Shown: positions 9,563 to 17,590 of the stretch, piece by piece
How positions within the stretch are numbered: position 1 is the stretch's first letter
How the letters are laid out: the number at the start of each line of letters is the position of its first letter
DNA from: Acetobacteraceae bacterium
Lineage (GTDB): Bacteria > Pseudomonadota > Alphaproteobacteria > Acetobacterales > Acetobacteraceae
Assembly: GCA_947371015.1 (NCBI GenBank)
Contig: CANBNK010000001.1
Coordinates: 53,099-117,098, forward strand
Direction of reading: 5' to 3'
Length of the DNA: 64,000 nucleotides
Position numbers and translations under genes: made by a program
The notes under the pieces: model-generated
The model's database searches: none
The model's input: only the letters and a program-made list of their open reading frames with translations
Told to the model about the DNA's origin: nothing

Positions 9563-11517
9563 ACCCCAGGTTGGCCTGGTTGCGCCGGCATGGCCCGGCA
9601 ATGTTCGGCGTCATGCTGATGGTCGGTGCGCTTTATGTGGTGCAGCACGAATTTCGCTCCCTCAAGGTGGAGGATATCGGCACCGCCATGGCCGCCATTC
9701 CGCACCGGGCGCTGTGGCTCTCGGGCGGCTGTACCATCCTGGCCTACCTGGTGCTGGCCATCTACGACAAGCTCGGCTCGCTCTATGCCGGGCATCCGGT
9801 CTCCTGGGCGCGCAGCTTCGTCGCTTCCTTCTGCGGCTATTCGCTGGCGCACAACCTGGGCTTCCCGGCCGTGTCGGGCGCCGCCGTGCGCTACCGGCTG
9901 TATTCCGCCTGGGGGCTGAGCACGCTGGAGATCGCCAAGGTGGTCGGCTTCACCAGCCTGACCTATGGGCTGGGCGCCATGGTGCTGGGCGGCGCCGTGC
10001 TGCTGCTGGAGCCGGAAGTGGTGCCCTGGGTCGGCCAGCACTGGCCGCGCTGGGCGTTGCAGTTGTTAGCCATCCCGCTCTGGGGCATCGTTGCGGCCTA
10101 TGTGACGCTCAGCCTGTTCATGCAGCGCGTGCGGCTGTTCAAGCATGAGATCGACCTGCCCGGGCCAAAGATGGCCTTCGCGCAGACCTCCCTGGCGGCG
10201 GTGGATGTCGCGATCACCACCGCCATCTTCTACACGCTGCTGCCGGAAGCCGAAGGCCTGACCTTCCTGCGCTTTGTCGGCATCTACCTGGCGGCGTATT
10301 CGGCGGGGTTGCTGGCGCATGTGCCGGGCGGCCTTGGCGTGTTCGACGGCGCCATCCTGATCGGCCTGCAACCCTACATGCCCGCGCCCGAGGTGATCGG
10401 CGCGCTGCTGGTGTTCCGGCTGTACTACTACATCGTGCCGCTGTTCCTCTCCGGCACGCTGTTCGCGGGGTTCGAGCTGAGCCAGCGCCGCGGCGTACTG
10501 ACGAAGCTGGGCCAAGCCGGGGAAGGCACCCAGGCGCTGGAGGTGCCCGCCGCCGCGTCCCTGGTCGCACTGGCCGGGGCGCTGCTGCTGTTCCTCGGTG
10601 CCCTGCCGGTGCGCGGTACGCTGATGGAAGCCTGGCTCGGCCATTCCGTCGCGCTGGTCTCGCAATTCGCCACCTCGGTCGTCGGCTCGCTGCTGCTGGT
10701 GATGGCCTTCGGGCTGTGGCGGCGGCTGACCATCGCCTGGTGGGGCAGCCTGGTGCTGCTGCTGAACGGCGCGCTCATTGCCTGGGCGCGGGGCGAGGCC
10801 TGGTGGCTCTGGCTCGGCTTCGTCGGCCTGGCCGGGTTGCTGGCCGCCCTGCGCGGCGCCTTCTACCGGAATGCCCGGCTGACCCGCGAACCGCTTTCCG
10901 CCGATGCGCTGCTGCCGCTGCTCTCGGTCGCCGTCTGTGGCGTCACGCTGGCGATGCTGGCCTATGACGGGCGCGTCGCCGATGACAGCTGGTGGCAGGT
11001 GGTGCTGTCCGACACTGCGCCGGAAGCGCTGCGCTTCACCGTCGGCCTGACCGGCGTGCTGCTGCTGGTCGGCGCCGCCCGGCTGCTGCGCCCGGCCCGG
11101 CTGCTGCCGCTGCCCTGGACCCCGGCGCTGCACGCCCGGCTGGCCGCGCTCGGGGCCGCGCCGCCCAGCCAGGCCGATGGCGCCGTCTTCGGCGAACGCG
11201 ACCAGGCCGGGCTGGCCTATCTCAGCCGCCCCGGCGTTTGGCTGGCCTTGGGTGATCCTGCGGGTGACCACCGCGACGCCATCTCCGCCATCTGGCGCTT
11301 CCGCGACCTGTGCGAACGCAACCATGTGGACCCCGCCTTCCTGGGCGTCGGCGCCGCCTACCTGCGGGTCTATGCCGATATCGGGCTGACCGCCGTGCCG
11401 CTGCCGGATGAGGCCGGGCAGGCCCGCTTCCTGGTGCTGCGCGCCGAACGCGACCTGGAACGGCTGGACAGCCTGCTGCCGCCGGAACTGCGCCGCGCGG
11501 CAGCGCCGCCAGCATGA
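9559..11517 (+). CDS. MprF-like lysyl-phosphatidylglycerol membrane protein with truncated synthase domain
   Basis: A 652-residue polytopic inner-membrane protein. Residues 1-520 carry about 12-13 hydrophobic helices and match the LPG-synthase transmembrane (flippase) region of MprF/LpiA, with the typical [19 protein letters not shown] and [13 protein letters not shown] segments. Residues about 535-640 match only the beginning of the DUF2156 aminoacyl-transferase domain ([21 protein letters not shown]), and the protein then ends. Full MprF/LpiA proteins are about 850 residues, so the catalytic remainder is missing. The GTG start (9559) overlaps the lysK stop. It could flip aminoacylated or other lipids without making them; this is an inference. 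Confidence 0.85.
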   Translation: MNPRLAWLRRHGPAMFGVMLMVGALYVVQHEFRSLKVEDIGTAMAAIPHRALWLSGGCTILAYLVLAIYDKLGSLYAGHPVSWARSFVASFCGYSLAHNLGFPAVSGAAVRYRLYSAWGLSTLEIAKVVGFTSLTYGLGAMVLGGAVLLLEPEVVPWVGQHWPRWALQLLAIPLWGIVAAYVTLSLFMQRVRLFKHEIDLPGPKMAFAQTSLAAVDVAITTAIFYTLLPEAEGLTFLRFVGIYLAAYSAGLLAHVPGGLGVFDGAILIGLQPYMPAPEVIGALLVFRLYYYIVPLFLSGTLFAGFELSQRRGVLTKLGQAGEGTQALEVPAAASLVALAGALLLFLGALPVRGTLMEAWLGHSVALVSQFATSVVGSLLLVMAFGLWRRLTIAWWGSLVLLLNGALIAWARGEAWWLWLGFVGLAGLLAALRGAFYRNARLTREPLSADALLPLLSVAVCGVTLAMLAYDGRVADDSWWQVVLSDTAPEALRFTVGLTGVLLLVGAARLLRPARLLPLPWTPALHARLAALGAAPPSQADGAVFGERDQAGLAYLSRPGVWLALGDPAGDHRDAISAIWRFRDLCERNHVDPAFLGVGAAYLRVYADIGLTAVPLPDEAGQARFLVLRAERDLERLDSLLPPELRRAAAPPA

Positions 11518-11527
11518 CCGCGCGCCG

Positions 11528-12286
11528 ATGCTCCAACGCCTGATTCGCCACCCCCGCACCCAGGCCATGCTGGCGCGGCTGCTGGCTGGCTACCTGGCCC
11601 TGGCGTACCGGACCACGCGCTGGACCCTGCTGGGCGAGGAACACCTGCCGCAGATCATGCAGGGCGGCGAGGGCCACGCCGGCGGCAGCATCATCGCCTT
11701 CTGGCATGAACGCCTGACCCTGATCCCGATGGCCTGGGTGCTGGCGCGGCGCCAGCCGGGCCTGGACATGACCGGACGGGAGGTCTTCGTGCTGATCTCC
11801 AGCCATCGCGACGGCCGGCTGATCTCCAGCGTCATCGCCCGGCTGGGGCTGCAAACCGTGGTCGGCTCCACCCGGGAAGGCGCCCGGGCCGGCGCGCTCG
11901 GGCTGTTGCGCCGGCTGCGCCAGGGGCATTTCATCGCCATCACGCCCGATGGTCCGCGCGGCCCGCGCCGCCGCGCCGCGCCAGGCGTGGCCGAACTGGC
12001 CGCCATGGCTGGCGTGCCGGTCTGCCCGATCGGCGCCAGCACCACCCGGGCAAGGCTGTTCCGCAGCTGGGACCGCGCCATGCTGCCCCTGCCCTTCGGC
12101 CGCGGCGTCCTGGTGCTGGGCGCGCCGATCCTGGTGCCACGCGACGCCGCCACCGCCGCGCTGCCGGCGATCGAGGCCGCGCTGACCGCGGCCTGTGACG
12201 CGGCCGATGCCTGGGCCGCCACTGGCTCTTCCACGGGTTCTTCCAATGGCTCGTCCACTGGCCTCTCCGCTGGGGCCACCAAATGA
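11528..12286 (+). CDS. Lysophospholipid/lipid A acyltransferase-like protein (DUF374)
   Basis: A 252-residue DUF374 protein, a branch of the PlsC/LpxL-like acyltransferase superfamily. Residues about 47-55 hold an AFWHERL motif, resembling the HxxxxD/E catalytic region, and about 138-145 hold ITPDGPRGPRR, a family hallmark. It probably transfers an acyl chain to a lipid A or phospholipid precursor at the inner membrane; the donor and acceptor are unknown. The last 25 residues are a Ser/Gly/Thr repeat tail (GSSTGSSNGSSTG). It starts 10 bp after the MprF-like gene and its stop overlaps the waaA start (ATGA). The longer in-frame start at 11408 would overlap the upstream gene heavily and is rejected. 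Confidence 0.85.
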   Translation: MLQRLIRHPRTQAMLARLLAGYLALAYRTTRWTLLGEEHLPQIMQGGEGHAGGSIIAFWHERLTLIPMAWVLARRQPGLDMTGREVFVLISSHRDGRLISSVIARLGLQTVVGSTREGARAGALGLLRRLRQGHFIAITPDGPRGPRRRAAPGVAELAAMAGVPVCPIGASTTRARLFRSWDRAMLPLPFGRGVLVLGAPILVPRDAATAALPAIEAALTAACDAADAWAATGSSTGSSNGSSTGLSAGATK

Positions 12287-13644
12287 CGCTACTGGGTCCG
12301 CTGTGGCAGGCTGGCGCCACCCTGCTGGCCCCCTTGCTGCGGCTGCACCTGTGGCGACGCGCCGGCCGCCGCAAGGAAATCGGTGCCCGCCTGGGGGAAC
12401 GCCGGGGCCACGCCGCGGCCCGGCCGGCCGGGCGGTTGTTCTGGCTGCACGCCGCCAGTGTCGGCGAAACCATGTCCCTGCTGCCGGTGCTGGAGGCGAT
12501 GGCCGCCCAGGCGCCCGACCTGCACCTGTTGCTGACCACCGGCACCGTCACCAGCGCGGACCTGCTGGCGGACCGCCTGCCGCCGGCGCTGCGCCCGCGC
12601 CTCCAGCATCGCTTCGTGCCGCTGGACGTGCCTGCCTGGTGCGCCCGCTTCCTGCGCGGCTGGCAGCCGGATGCCGCGGCCTTCGTCGAGTCGGAACTCT
12701 GGCCCAACCTGCTGCGGGCCACCGCCCGGGGCGGCGTGCCGATGGCGCTGGTCAATGCGCGGATGTCCGCCGCCTCCGCCCGGCGCTGGCGCTGGGCGCC
12801 GGGGCTGGGGCGCCGGATGCTCGGCGGCTTCCGTCTGGTGCTGGCGCAATCCCCGGCCGACGCCGCGCGGCTGACCGCCCTCGGCGCCACCGATGTCCGC
12901 TGCCTGGGCAACCTGAAGGACGCCGCGCTGCCGCTGCCGGCCGCCCCCGCTGCGCTAGCGACGCTGCGCGGGGCGGTTGGCGCCAGGCCGCTCTGGTTGG
13001 CCGCAAGCACCCACCCCGGCGAGGAAGCCCAGGTGCTGGCCGCCCACGCCGCCATGGCGCACCACCTACCGGGGCTGCTCACCATCATCGTGCCGCGCCA
13101 CCCGGAACGCGGCGCCGCCGTGGCGGCGGAAGCTGCGGCGGCCGGCCTGGCCGTGGCGCGGCGTTCCACCGGCGCGCTGCCCGGCGCTGAGAGTGCCATC
13201 TACGTCGCGGATACGCTGGGTGAGCTTGGGCTGTTCTATCGGCTGGCCCGGTTGGCCTTCGTCGGTGGCTCCCTGGTGCCGCATGGCGGGCAGAACCCGC
13301 TGGAACCGGCCAGGCTGGGCTGCGCCATCATGCTGGGGCCGCACAGCTGGAACTTTGCCGACTCGGTTGCCGGCCTGCTGGCCGCCGGCGGCGCCCTGTC
13401 GGTGGCGGATGCAGGGGCCCTGGCCGCCACCGTCCTGGATGTGCTAACCAATCCTCAGCGTGGCGAAAATGTGGCGAAGGCTGCCGCCACCTTCGTTGAA
13501 ACCCTCGGGGCCCCAACGACCGCGACTTCGACCACCACGTCGCCCGCCCCGCAGCAGAGCCTGCCGGGCCAGGTGGCGCAGGCGTTGCTGGATTTGCTGC
13601 CCAAGGGCACCGGCCCCCGCGCCGGCCACCTGGGTCTTGGCTGA
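12283..13644 (+). CDS. waaA: 3-deoxy-D-manno-octulosonic acid (Kdo) transferase
   Basis: A 453-residue GT-B glycosyltransferase that adds Kdo from CMP-Kdo to the lipid A precursor on the cytoplasmic face of the inner membrane. Visible motifs are the EIGARLGER segment (catalytic glutamate region, about 32-40), LFWLHAASVGE (52-62), FVESELWPN, and the sugar-nucleotide motif GSLVPHGGQNPLEPA. A short N-terminal hydrophobic helix gives membrane association. The ATG overlaps the previous stop, and lpxK follows after 21 bp. The C-terminal 40 residues are Thr/Ser/Pro-rich and less conserved. Confidence 0.95.
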   Translation: MTLLGPLWQAGATLLAPLLRLHLWRRAGRRKEIGARLGERRGHAAARPAGRLFWLHAASVGETMSLLPVLEAMAAQAPDLHLLLTTGTVTSADLLADRLPPALRPRLQHRFVPLDVPAWCARFLRGWQPDAAAFVESELWPNLLRATARGGVPMALVNARMSAASARRWRWAPGLGRRMLGGFRLVLAQSPADAARLTALGATDVRCLGNLKDAALPLPAAPAALATLRGAVGARPLWLAASTHPGEEAQVLAAHAAMAHHLPGLLTIIVPRHPERGAAVAAEAAAAGLAVARRSTGALPGAESAIYVADTLGELGLFYRLARLAFVGGSLVPHGGQNPLEPARLGCAIMLGPHSWNFADSVAGLLAAGGALSVADAGALAATVLDVLTNPQRGENVAKAAATFVETLGAPTTATSTTTSPAPQQSLPGQVAQALLDLLPKGTGPRAGHLGLG

Positions 13645-13665
13645 AAAGGACATGGTTACAGACTG

Positions 13666-14655
13666 ATGCGAGCGCCCGGATTCTGGGACGGGGAAGGGGG
13701 AGGCTTGTGGCCGGCCCTGCTGAGCCCCGCCGCCGCCATCTACGCCGCCGCCACCGCCCGCCGCCTGGCGCGGCCGGGTTGGCGTGCCCCGGTACCGGTG
13801 ATCTGCTGCGGCAACGCCACCGCCGGCGGCGCCGGTAAGACCACGGTCGCGCTGGATATCGGCAAGCGCCTGGCACGCCGTGGCGTCAATTCGCAGTTCC
13901 TGCTGCGCGGCTACGGCGGCAGCATGAAGGGCCCCCTTCTGGTGGACCCCGAGCGCCATGACAGCCGTGCCGTGGGCGACGAAGCCCTGCTGCTGGCCGC
14001 GGAACGCCCGGCCTGGATCAGCGCCGACCGTGGCGCCGGTGGCCGCGCCGCGGTGGCGGGCGGCGCACAATGCATCGTCATGGATGACGGCCTGCAAAAC
14101 CCCGGCCTGACGCAGGACCTGGCGCTCCTGGTGGTTGACGGCACCTATGGCTTCGGCAATGGGCGCGTCATCCCGGCCGGCCCGCTGCGCGAACCCGTGG
14201 CCAATGCCGCAAGCCGCTGCCGCGCTGCGGTGCTGATCGGCGCCGACGACTGCAACGTGCTGGCGCAACTGCCATCCCGCCTGCCGGTGCTGCGCGCCCA
14301 CCTGAAGCCCGGGCCGGAGGCAGCGCTGCTGGCGGGACAGCCGGTCTATGCCTTCTGCGGCATCGCCAATCCGCGCAAGTTCTTCAGCACCTTGCAGGAA
14401 GCCGGCGCCCTGCTGGCCGGCCGCATGGCCTTCGCTGACCACTACCCGTTCGACGACGGCGACATGGAGAAGCTGCTGGCCGAGGCGGAGGCGCTGCGCG
14501 CCCAACCGGTGACCACGCGCAAGGATTTCGTCCGCATTCCCCCGGCTTATCGCAGCCGCGTCACGGTCGTGACCATCACGCTGGAATGGGAGGATACCGC
14601 GGCGATCGAGGCCCTGCTGGACCCGCTGGCCGCCCAGGTGCCAATCCCGGCCTGA
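13666..14655 (+). CDS. lpxK: Tetraacyldisaccharide 4'-kinase
   Basis: A 329-residue kinase that phosphorylates the 4' position of the lipid A disaccharide, giving lipid IVA, the acceptor of WaaA. The Walker A motif GNATAGGAGKTT lies at 49-60, followed by the family's DDGLQNPGL (DDG-Q) motif near residue 140. The N-terminal hydrophobic segment (about 14-30) anchors it to the inner membrane. It is the last gene of the lysK-mprF-DUF374-waaA-lpxK run. Its stop codon is the loop of a perfect hairpin (14646-14662). Confidence 0.96.
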   Translation: MRAPGFWDGEGGGLWPALLSPAAAIYAAATARRLARPGWRAPVPVICCGNATAGGAGKTTVALDIGKRLARRGVNSQFLLRGYGGSMKGPLLVDPERHDSRAVGDEALLLAAERPAWISADRGAGGRAAVAGGAQCIVMDDGLQNPGLTQDLALLVVDGTYGFGNGRVIPAGPLREPVANAASRCRAAVLIGADDCNVLAQLPSRLPVLRAHLKPGPEAALLAGQPVYAFCGIANPRKFFSTLQEAGALLAGRMAFADHYPFDDGDMEKLLAEAEALRAQPVTTRKDFVRIPPAYRSRVTVVTITLEWEDTAAIEALLDPLAAQVPIPA

Positions 14656-14662
14656 GGCCGGG
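14646..14662 (+). terminator. Hairpin centred on the lpxK stop codon
   Basis: CCCGGCC - TGA - GGCCGGG: a perfect 7-bp stem whose three-base loop is the lpxK stop codon. It is followed by GTATC and not a T-run. It may terminate transcription or protect the transcript 3' end. Confidence 0.45.
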
Positions 14663-14673
14663 TATCATGCCCA

Positions 14674-14822
14674 GCGCATGAAGGTTTCACCTTCGTGCGC
14701 CTCAATCGCGTCGTGCTTCAGCACGCCTTTGGCGTGACGCGGGCCGCCTCCGCGGCCCTTGGCGTCATGCGCAGGCACGCCGACGCGTGACTCGGCATAA
14801 GCCGCGGCGCCCATTCGGGCGC
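14674..14822. repeat. Hairpin-dense intergenic segment
   Basis: Four stem-loops lie in 149 bp. They are GCGCA-t-GAAGGT / ACCTTC-g-TGCGC with a TTC loop (14674-14700), GTGCT / AGCAC (14713-14724), GGGCCGC / GCGGCCC (14741-14758) and GCGCCC / GGGCGC (14807-14822). Each arm pair is perfect apart from one T/G opposition in the first. The segment lies between lpxK and the convergent 59-residue protein gene. No convincing protein is encoded. It could be a bidirectional terminator, a palindromic repeat element or a structured RNA. Confidence 0.5.
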
Positions 14823-14870
14823 TCGGCCCGCGAGAGGCAGGCCGCAGGTCCGAACTTCGTGAGCTTGGTA

Positions 14871-15050
14871 TCAAATCCCGCGCTTGAGCGCGATCGCCGC
14901 TGCGGCCAGCCCGCTCAGCATGGAAGCTGCGCCGAATGCCGGGGCCGCCAGCAGCCCAGGCATGGCGAACAGCCCCGTGCCGAGCGACAACGCCACCACC
15001 CCCAACCCGGTAAGGGCGAGCAAGACGGCGAGGACGCATAAGGCGAACAT
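14871..15050 (-). CDS. Small two-helix membrane protein, 59 residues
   Basis: A compact frame with a clear ribosome-binding site (GGAGG nine bases before the ATG at 15050). The product has two hydrophobic helices, residues about 2-25 (MFALCVLAVLLALTGLGVVA) and 29-54, and a short basic tail (LKRGI). It is probably an inner-membrane microprotein. The family is not recognised. It stands alone, converging with lpxK, and its 3' side runs into the hairpin-dense segment. Codon use (G/C third positions) fits the neighbours. Confidence 0.6.
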   Translation of the reverse strand: MFALCVLAVLLALTGLGVVALSLGTGLFAMPGLLAAPAFGAASMLSGLAAAAIALKRGI

Positions 15051-15178
15051 GGCGGGATACCTCCGGTGGAGGCGATGATATGGCGTCGCGCCTTGATTTC
15101 GCCATCATCCAGCCGAGCCCGCAGGGTCACGTCCGCGCGACCATCTACCCCAGGCGGAATGTCACCAGGGACAATCGC

Positions 15179-16147
15179 TCAGTTGACGCTCTGGACTGCG
15201 CTGAGCAGCCAGGCGCCGCTGCGGATGCGGGTAAACGTCCACACCTCGGTCACCTGGATTCGCTTGACCGGGTCGCCGGTCATCACCCGGTTGGTGCTGG
15301 CGTCGCGCGTGCAATCCACCAGGGAGAAGCGCATCGCCACGCTGGCGAAGTCCCGTTCGCCCTCGCGCCAGGCCTCCGCCAGGTCACCCTGTTCCAGCAC
15401 GACGTCGCTGGTGCGGTTGCGCAGACCGCGGCTGGCCAGGCGGGCCAGGTCATCGGCGAAATACTGCACCATCTCGGCCGAGCACATGCCCTGCATGCCG
15501 CAGATATCCTGCCGCGACCAAGCCGCATTGATCTCCTTCAGCGCCCGTTCGAATGCCTGGAAGTCGGTGCTGCTGAGCACCGGCGCTGCCGGTCCCGGCC
15601 CGGCCGCACCGCCCGGGCCCCGCGGCGAAAAACGCGGGCCCAGCCGGTCCGAGAAGCCCGGCGCGCCAGCGGCAAAGCCCAACGCCAGTGGGGCATGGAT
15701 GCCCGGCAACGCAATCCGCGGCAGCCGCCGCAGGAACTGGAAAGCCAGGATGCCAAGCACCAGCGCCAGCATCAGTTGCAGCGCCAGCCCGAGGAAGCCG
15801 GCAAAGCTGCCATCCAGGCCATGCAGCGGCGATTGCCCAACCGCCACGGCGGCCAGCCCCGCCACCGAAAGCCCGGCGAGCATGCCGGTCAGGAAACTCC
15901 GCCCAGCCGGTGCCGCCTGCGCCGCCACCGGCGGCACGAAGGCGCGCGGCTGCGCCAAGGCATAGACATCGCGCCCCGCTGCGGTACCGGGCGCGGCGAC
16001 CGCGCCGCCGGGACGACTGATGGGGGTGGCGACACCGGGTCTGGCCCAGGCATCCGAGGCCGGCAACAACGCGCCCGCCAGGGCGACAACCCAGATGGCG
16101 ATACGGAGGCCGCAGATGGCACTCAGGGGCAGCGTCATGAGGAACAT
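15179..16147 (-). CDS. Tim44-like domain membrane protein
   Basis: A 322-residue protein. A hydrophobic N-terminus (about 8-33) acts as signal or anchor, followed by a Pro/Ala-rich linker, two hydrophobic helices (about 83-105 and 113-140) and a C-terminal Tim44-like domain (about 190-322) with the SSTDFQAFERALKEINAAW and EMVQYFADDLARLASRGLRN segments. In mitochondria the Tim44 fold tethers the import motor. Bacterial relatives are envelope-associated and mostly uncharacterised. An alternative ATG three codons in (16138) is possible. Confidence 0.8.
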   Translation of the reverse strand: MFLMTLPLSAICGLRIAIWVVALAGALLPASDAWARPGVATPISRPGGAVAAPGTAAGRDVYALAQPRAFVPPVAAQAAPAGRSFLTGMLAGLSVAGLAAVAVGQSPLHGLDGSFAGFLGLALQLMLALVLGILAFQFLRRLPRIALPGIHAPLALGFAAGAPGFSDRLGPRFSPRGPGGAAGPGPAAPVLSSTDFQAFERALKEINAAWSRQDICGMQGMCSAEMVQYFADDLARLASRGLRNRTSDVVLEQGDLAEAWREGERDFASVAMRFSLVDCTRDASTNRVMTGDPVKRIQVTEVWTFTRIRSGAWLLSAVQSVN

Positions 16148-16252
16148 GTCCAGCAGAACTTACTGGAGCCTTAACATGCCCTCACGGTGTCCCACACAAT
16201 ATTTTGATGACTCATCCGACGGAATAAGTGAACCGTTTCACATCCAGAGACA

Positions 16253-17590
16253 TCAAGCGCCGGCCAGCGTCATGTCGTCGATCCGGAGCGTCGGCGCATC
16301 GGTCCCGCGCTTGAACTCCAGGTCGTCGGCCAGTTGCAGTCTCAGGAACATGTCCTGCAGGTTGCCGGCGATGGTGATCTCGCTGACCGGCTCGGCCAGT
16401 TCACCGTTGCGGATCATGAAGCCAGCGGCACCGCGGGAGTAATCGCCGGTGACGCCGTTCACGCCCATGCCGATCATCTCGGTGACATAAAGCCCCTCGC
16501 GGATATCGGCCATCAGCGCCTTCCGCGTCACCTTGCCCGGTGCCAGCCACAGGTTGGTGGTGGAAGGCGATGGCGCGCTGGAGGTGCCGCGGCTGGCATG
16601 GCCGGTGGACCCCGCCAGGCCCAGCTGCCGGGCGCTGCGCCAGTCCAGCACCCAAGTGGTCAGAACGCCGTCCTCCACGATCGCGCGGCGCTGCCCGGCC
16701 ATGCCCTCGCCGTCGAAGGGGCGGGAGCGCAGGCCGCGCCGTCGGGTCGGGTCGTCATATACCGTGGTGCCAGCGGGCAGGATGCGCTGGCCCAGCCGGT
16801 CACGCAGGAAGCTGGTGCCGCGCGCCACCGCCGCGCCGTTGATGGCGCCCGAGAGATGCCCGAGCAGCGAGCCGGCCACCCGCGGGTCGAACACCACCGG
16901 CAGCTTCGCCGTCTTGGCCCGCACCGGGTTCAGCCTGGCCACGGCGCGCTCGCCGGCGCGGCGGCCCATGGCGGCGGCGTCGTCCAGGTCCGCCAGATAC
17001 ACCACGCTGGAATAGTCGTAGTCGCGCTCCATGCCGGTGCCGCTGCCGGCCAGGGCGGTGGCGGAGAGCGAATGCCCGCTGCGCCGGTAATGCCCGGCGA
17101 AGCCATTGCTGGCCACCAGCGCGATATCGGTGGCGGACCAGCCGGCCTCGGCGCCTTCGCTATTGGTCACGCCGGCCACCGCCAGCGCGGCTTCCTCGGC
17201 CAACGCGGCGCGGGCGATCAGGTCCTCGGCGGTCGGCTCGGTCGGGTCGTACAGGTCGAAATCGGCGGCAACCAGGCCATCAGGCGCTGCCGGCAGCCCG
17301 GCGAAGGGGTCTTCCGGCACCACCTTGGCCATGGCGATGGCGCGCTCGGCCAGGGCACGGAAGGCGACCGGCGCCGGGTCGGAGGTGGAGACGATGGCCT
17401 GGTGTTGGCCGATGAACACCCGCAGCCCCATGTCGAAGCTCTCGGCGCGTTCCAGCTGCTCGATCTTGCCCAGCCGCCGGCCGACGCTGAGCGCGGCGCT
17501 GCGCACCAGCAGCGCATCGGCGCTCTCGGCCCCGGCGGCGCGGGCGGCGGCCACCAGCGCGTGCAGCGTCTCCAGCGGGCTCATGCTCAT
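16253..17590 (-). CDS. pmbA: TldD/PmbA-family protein (PmbA/TldE subunit)
   Basis: A 445-residue member of the TldD/PmbA family. With TldD it forms a metalloprotease that matures or degrades small peptides and antitoxins. PmbA lacks its own HExxxH site, and none is visible here. Family features include the N-terminal ADALLVRS segment, FDPRVAGSLLGHLSGAINGAAVARG in the middle, and GVNGVTGDYSRGAAGFMIRNGE near the C-terminus. The ATG at 17590 overlaps the stop of the M16 protease (ATGA). No tldD is in the window. Confidence 0.9.
   Translation of the reverse strand: MSMSPLETLHALVAAARAAGAESADALLVRSAALSVGRRLGKIEQLERAESFDMGLRVFIGQHQAIVSTSDPAPVAFRALAERAIAMAKVVPEDPFAGLPAAPDGLVAADFDLYDPTEPTAEDLIARAALAEEAALAVAGVTNSEGAEAGWSATDIALVASNGFAGHYRRSGHSLSATALAGSGTGMERDYDYSSVVYLADLDDAAAMGRRAGERAVARLNPVRAKTAKLPVVFDPRVAGSLLGHLSGAINGAAVARGTSFLRDRLGQRILPAGTTVYDDPTRRRGLRSRPFDGEGMAGQRRAIVEDGVLTTWVLDWRSARQLGLAGSTGHASRGTSSAPSPSTTNLWLAPGKVTRKALMADIREGLYVTEMIGMGVNGVTGDYSRGAAGFMIRNGELAEPVSEITIAGNLQDMFLRLQLADDLEFKRGTDAPTLRIDDMTLAGA

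Noticed and set aside
7670..9601. Extension of the asd frame far upstream, suggesting a 974-residue protein
   Set aside because: The added part lies antisense to lysK and has no natural composition; the dehydrogenase starts at its Rossmann motif at 7669.
14665..15108. 147-codon minus-strand frame across the hairpin region and the 59-residue gene
   Set aside because: Composition is unlike a protein and it conflicts with the small membrane-protein frame, which has a proper ribosome-binding site.
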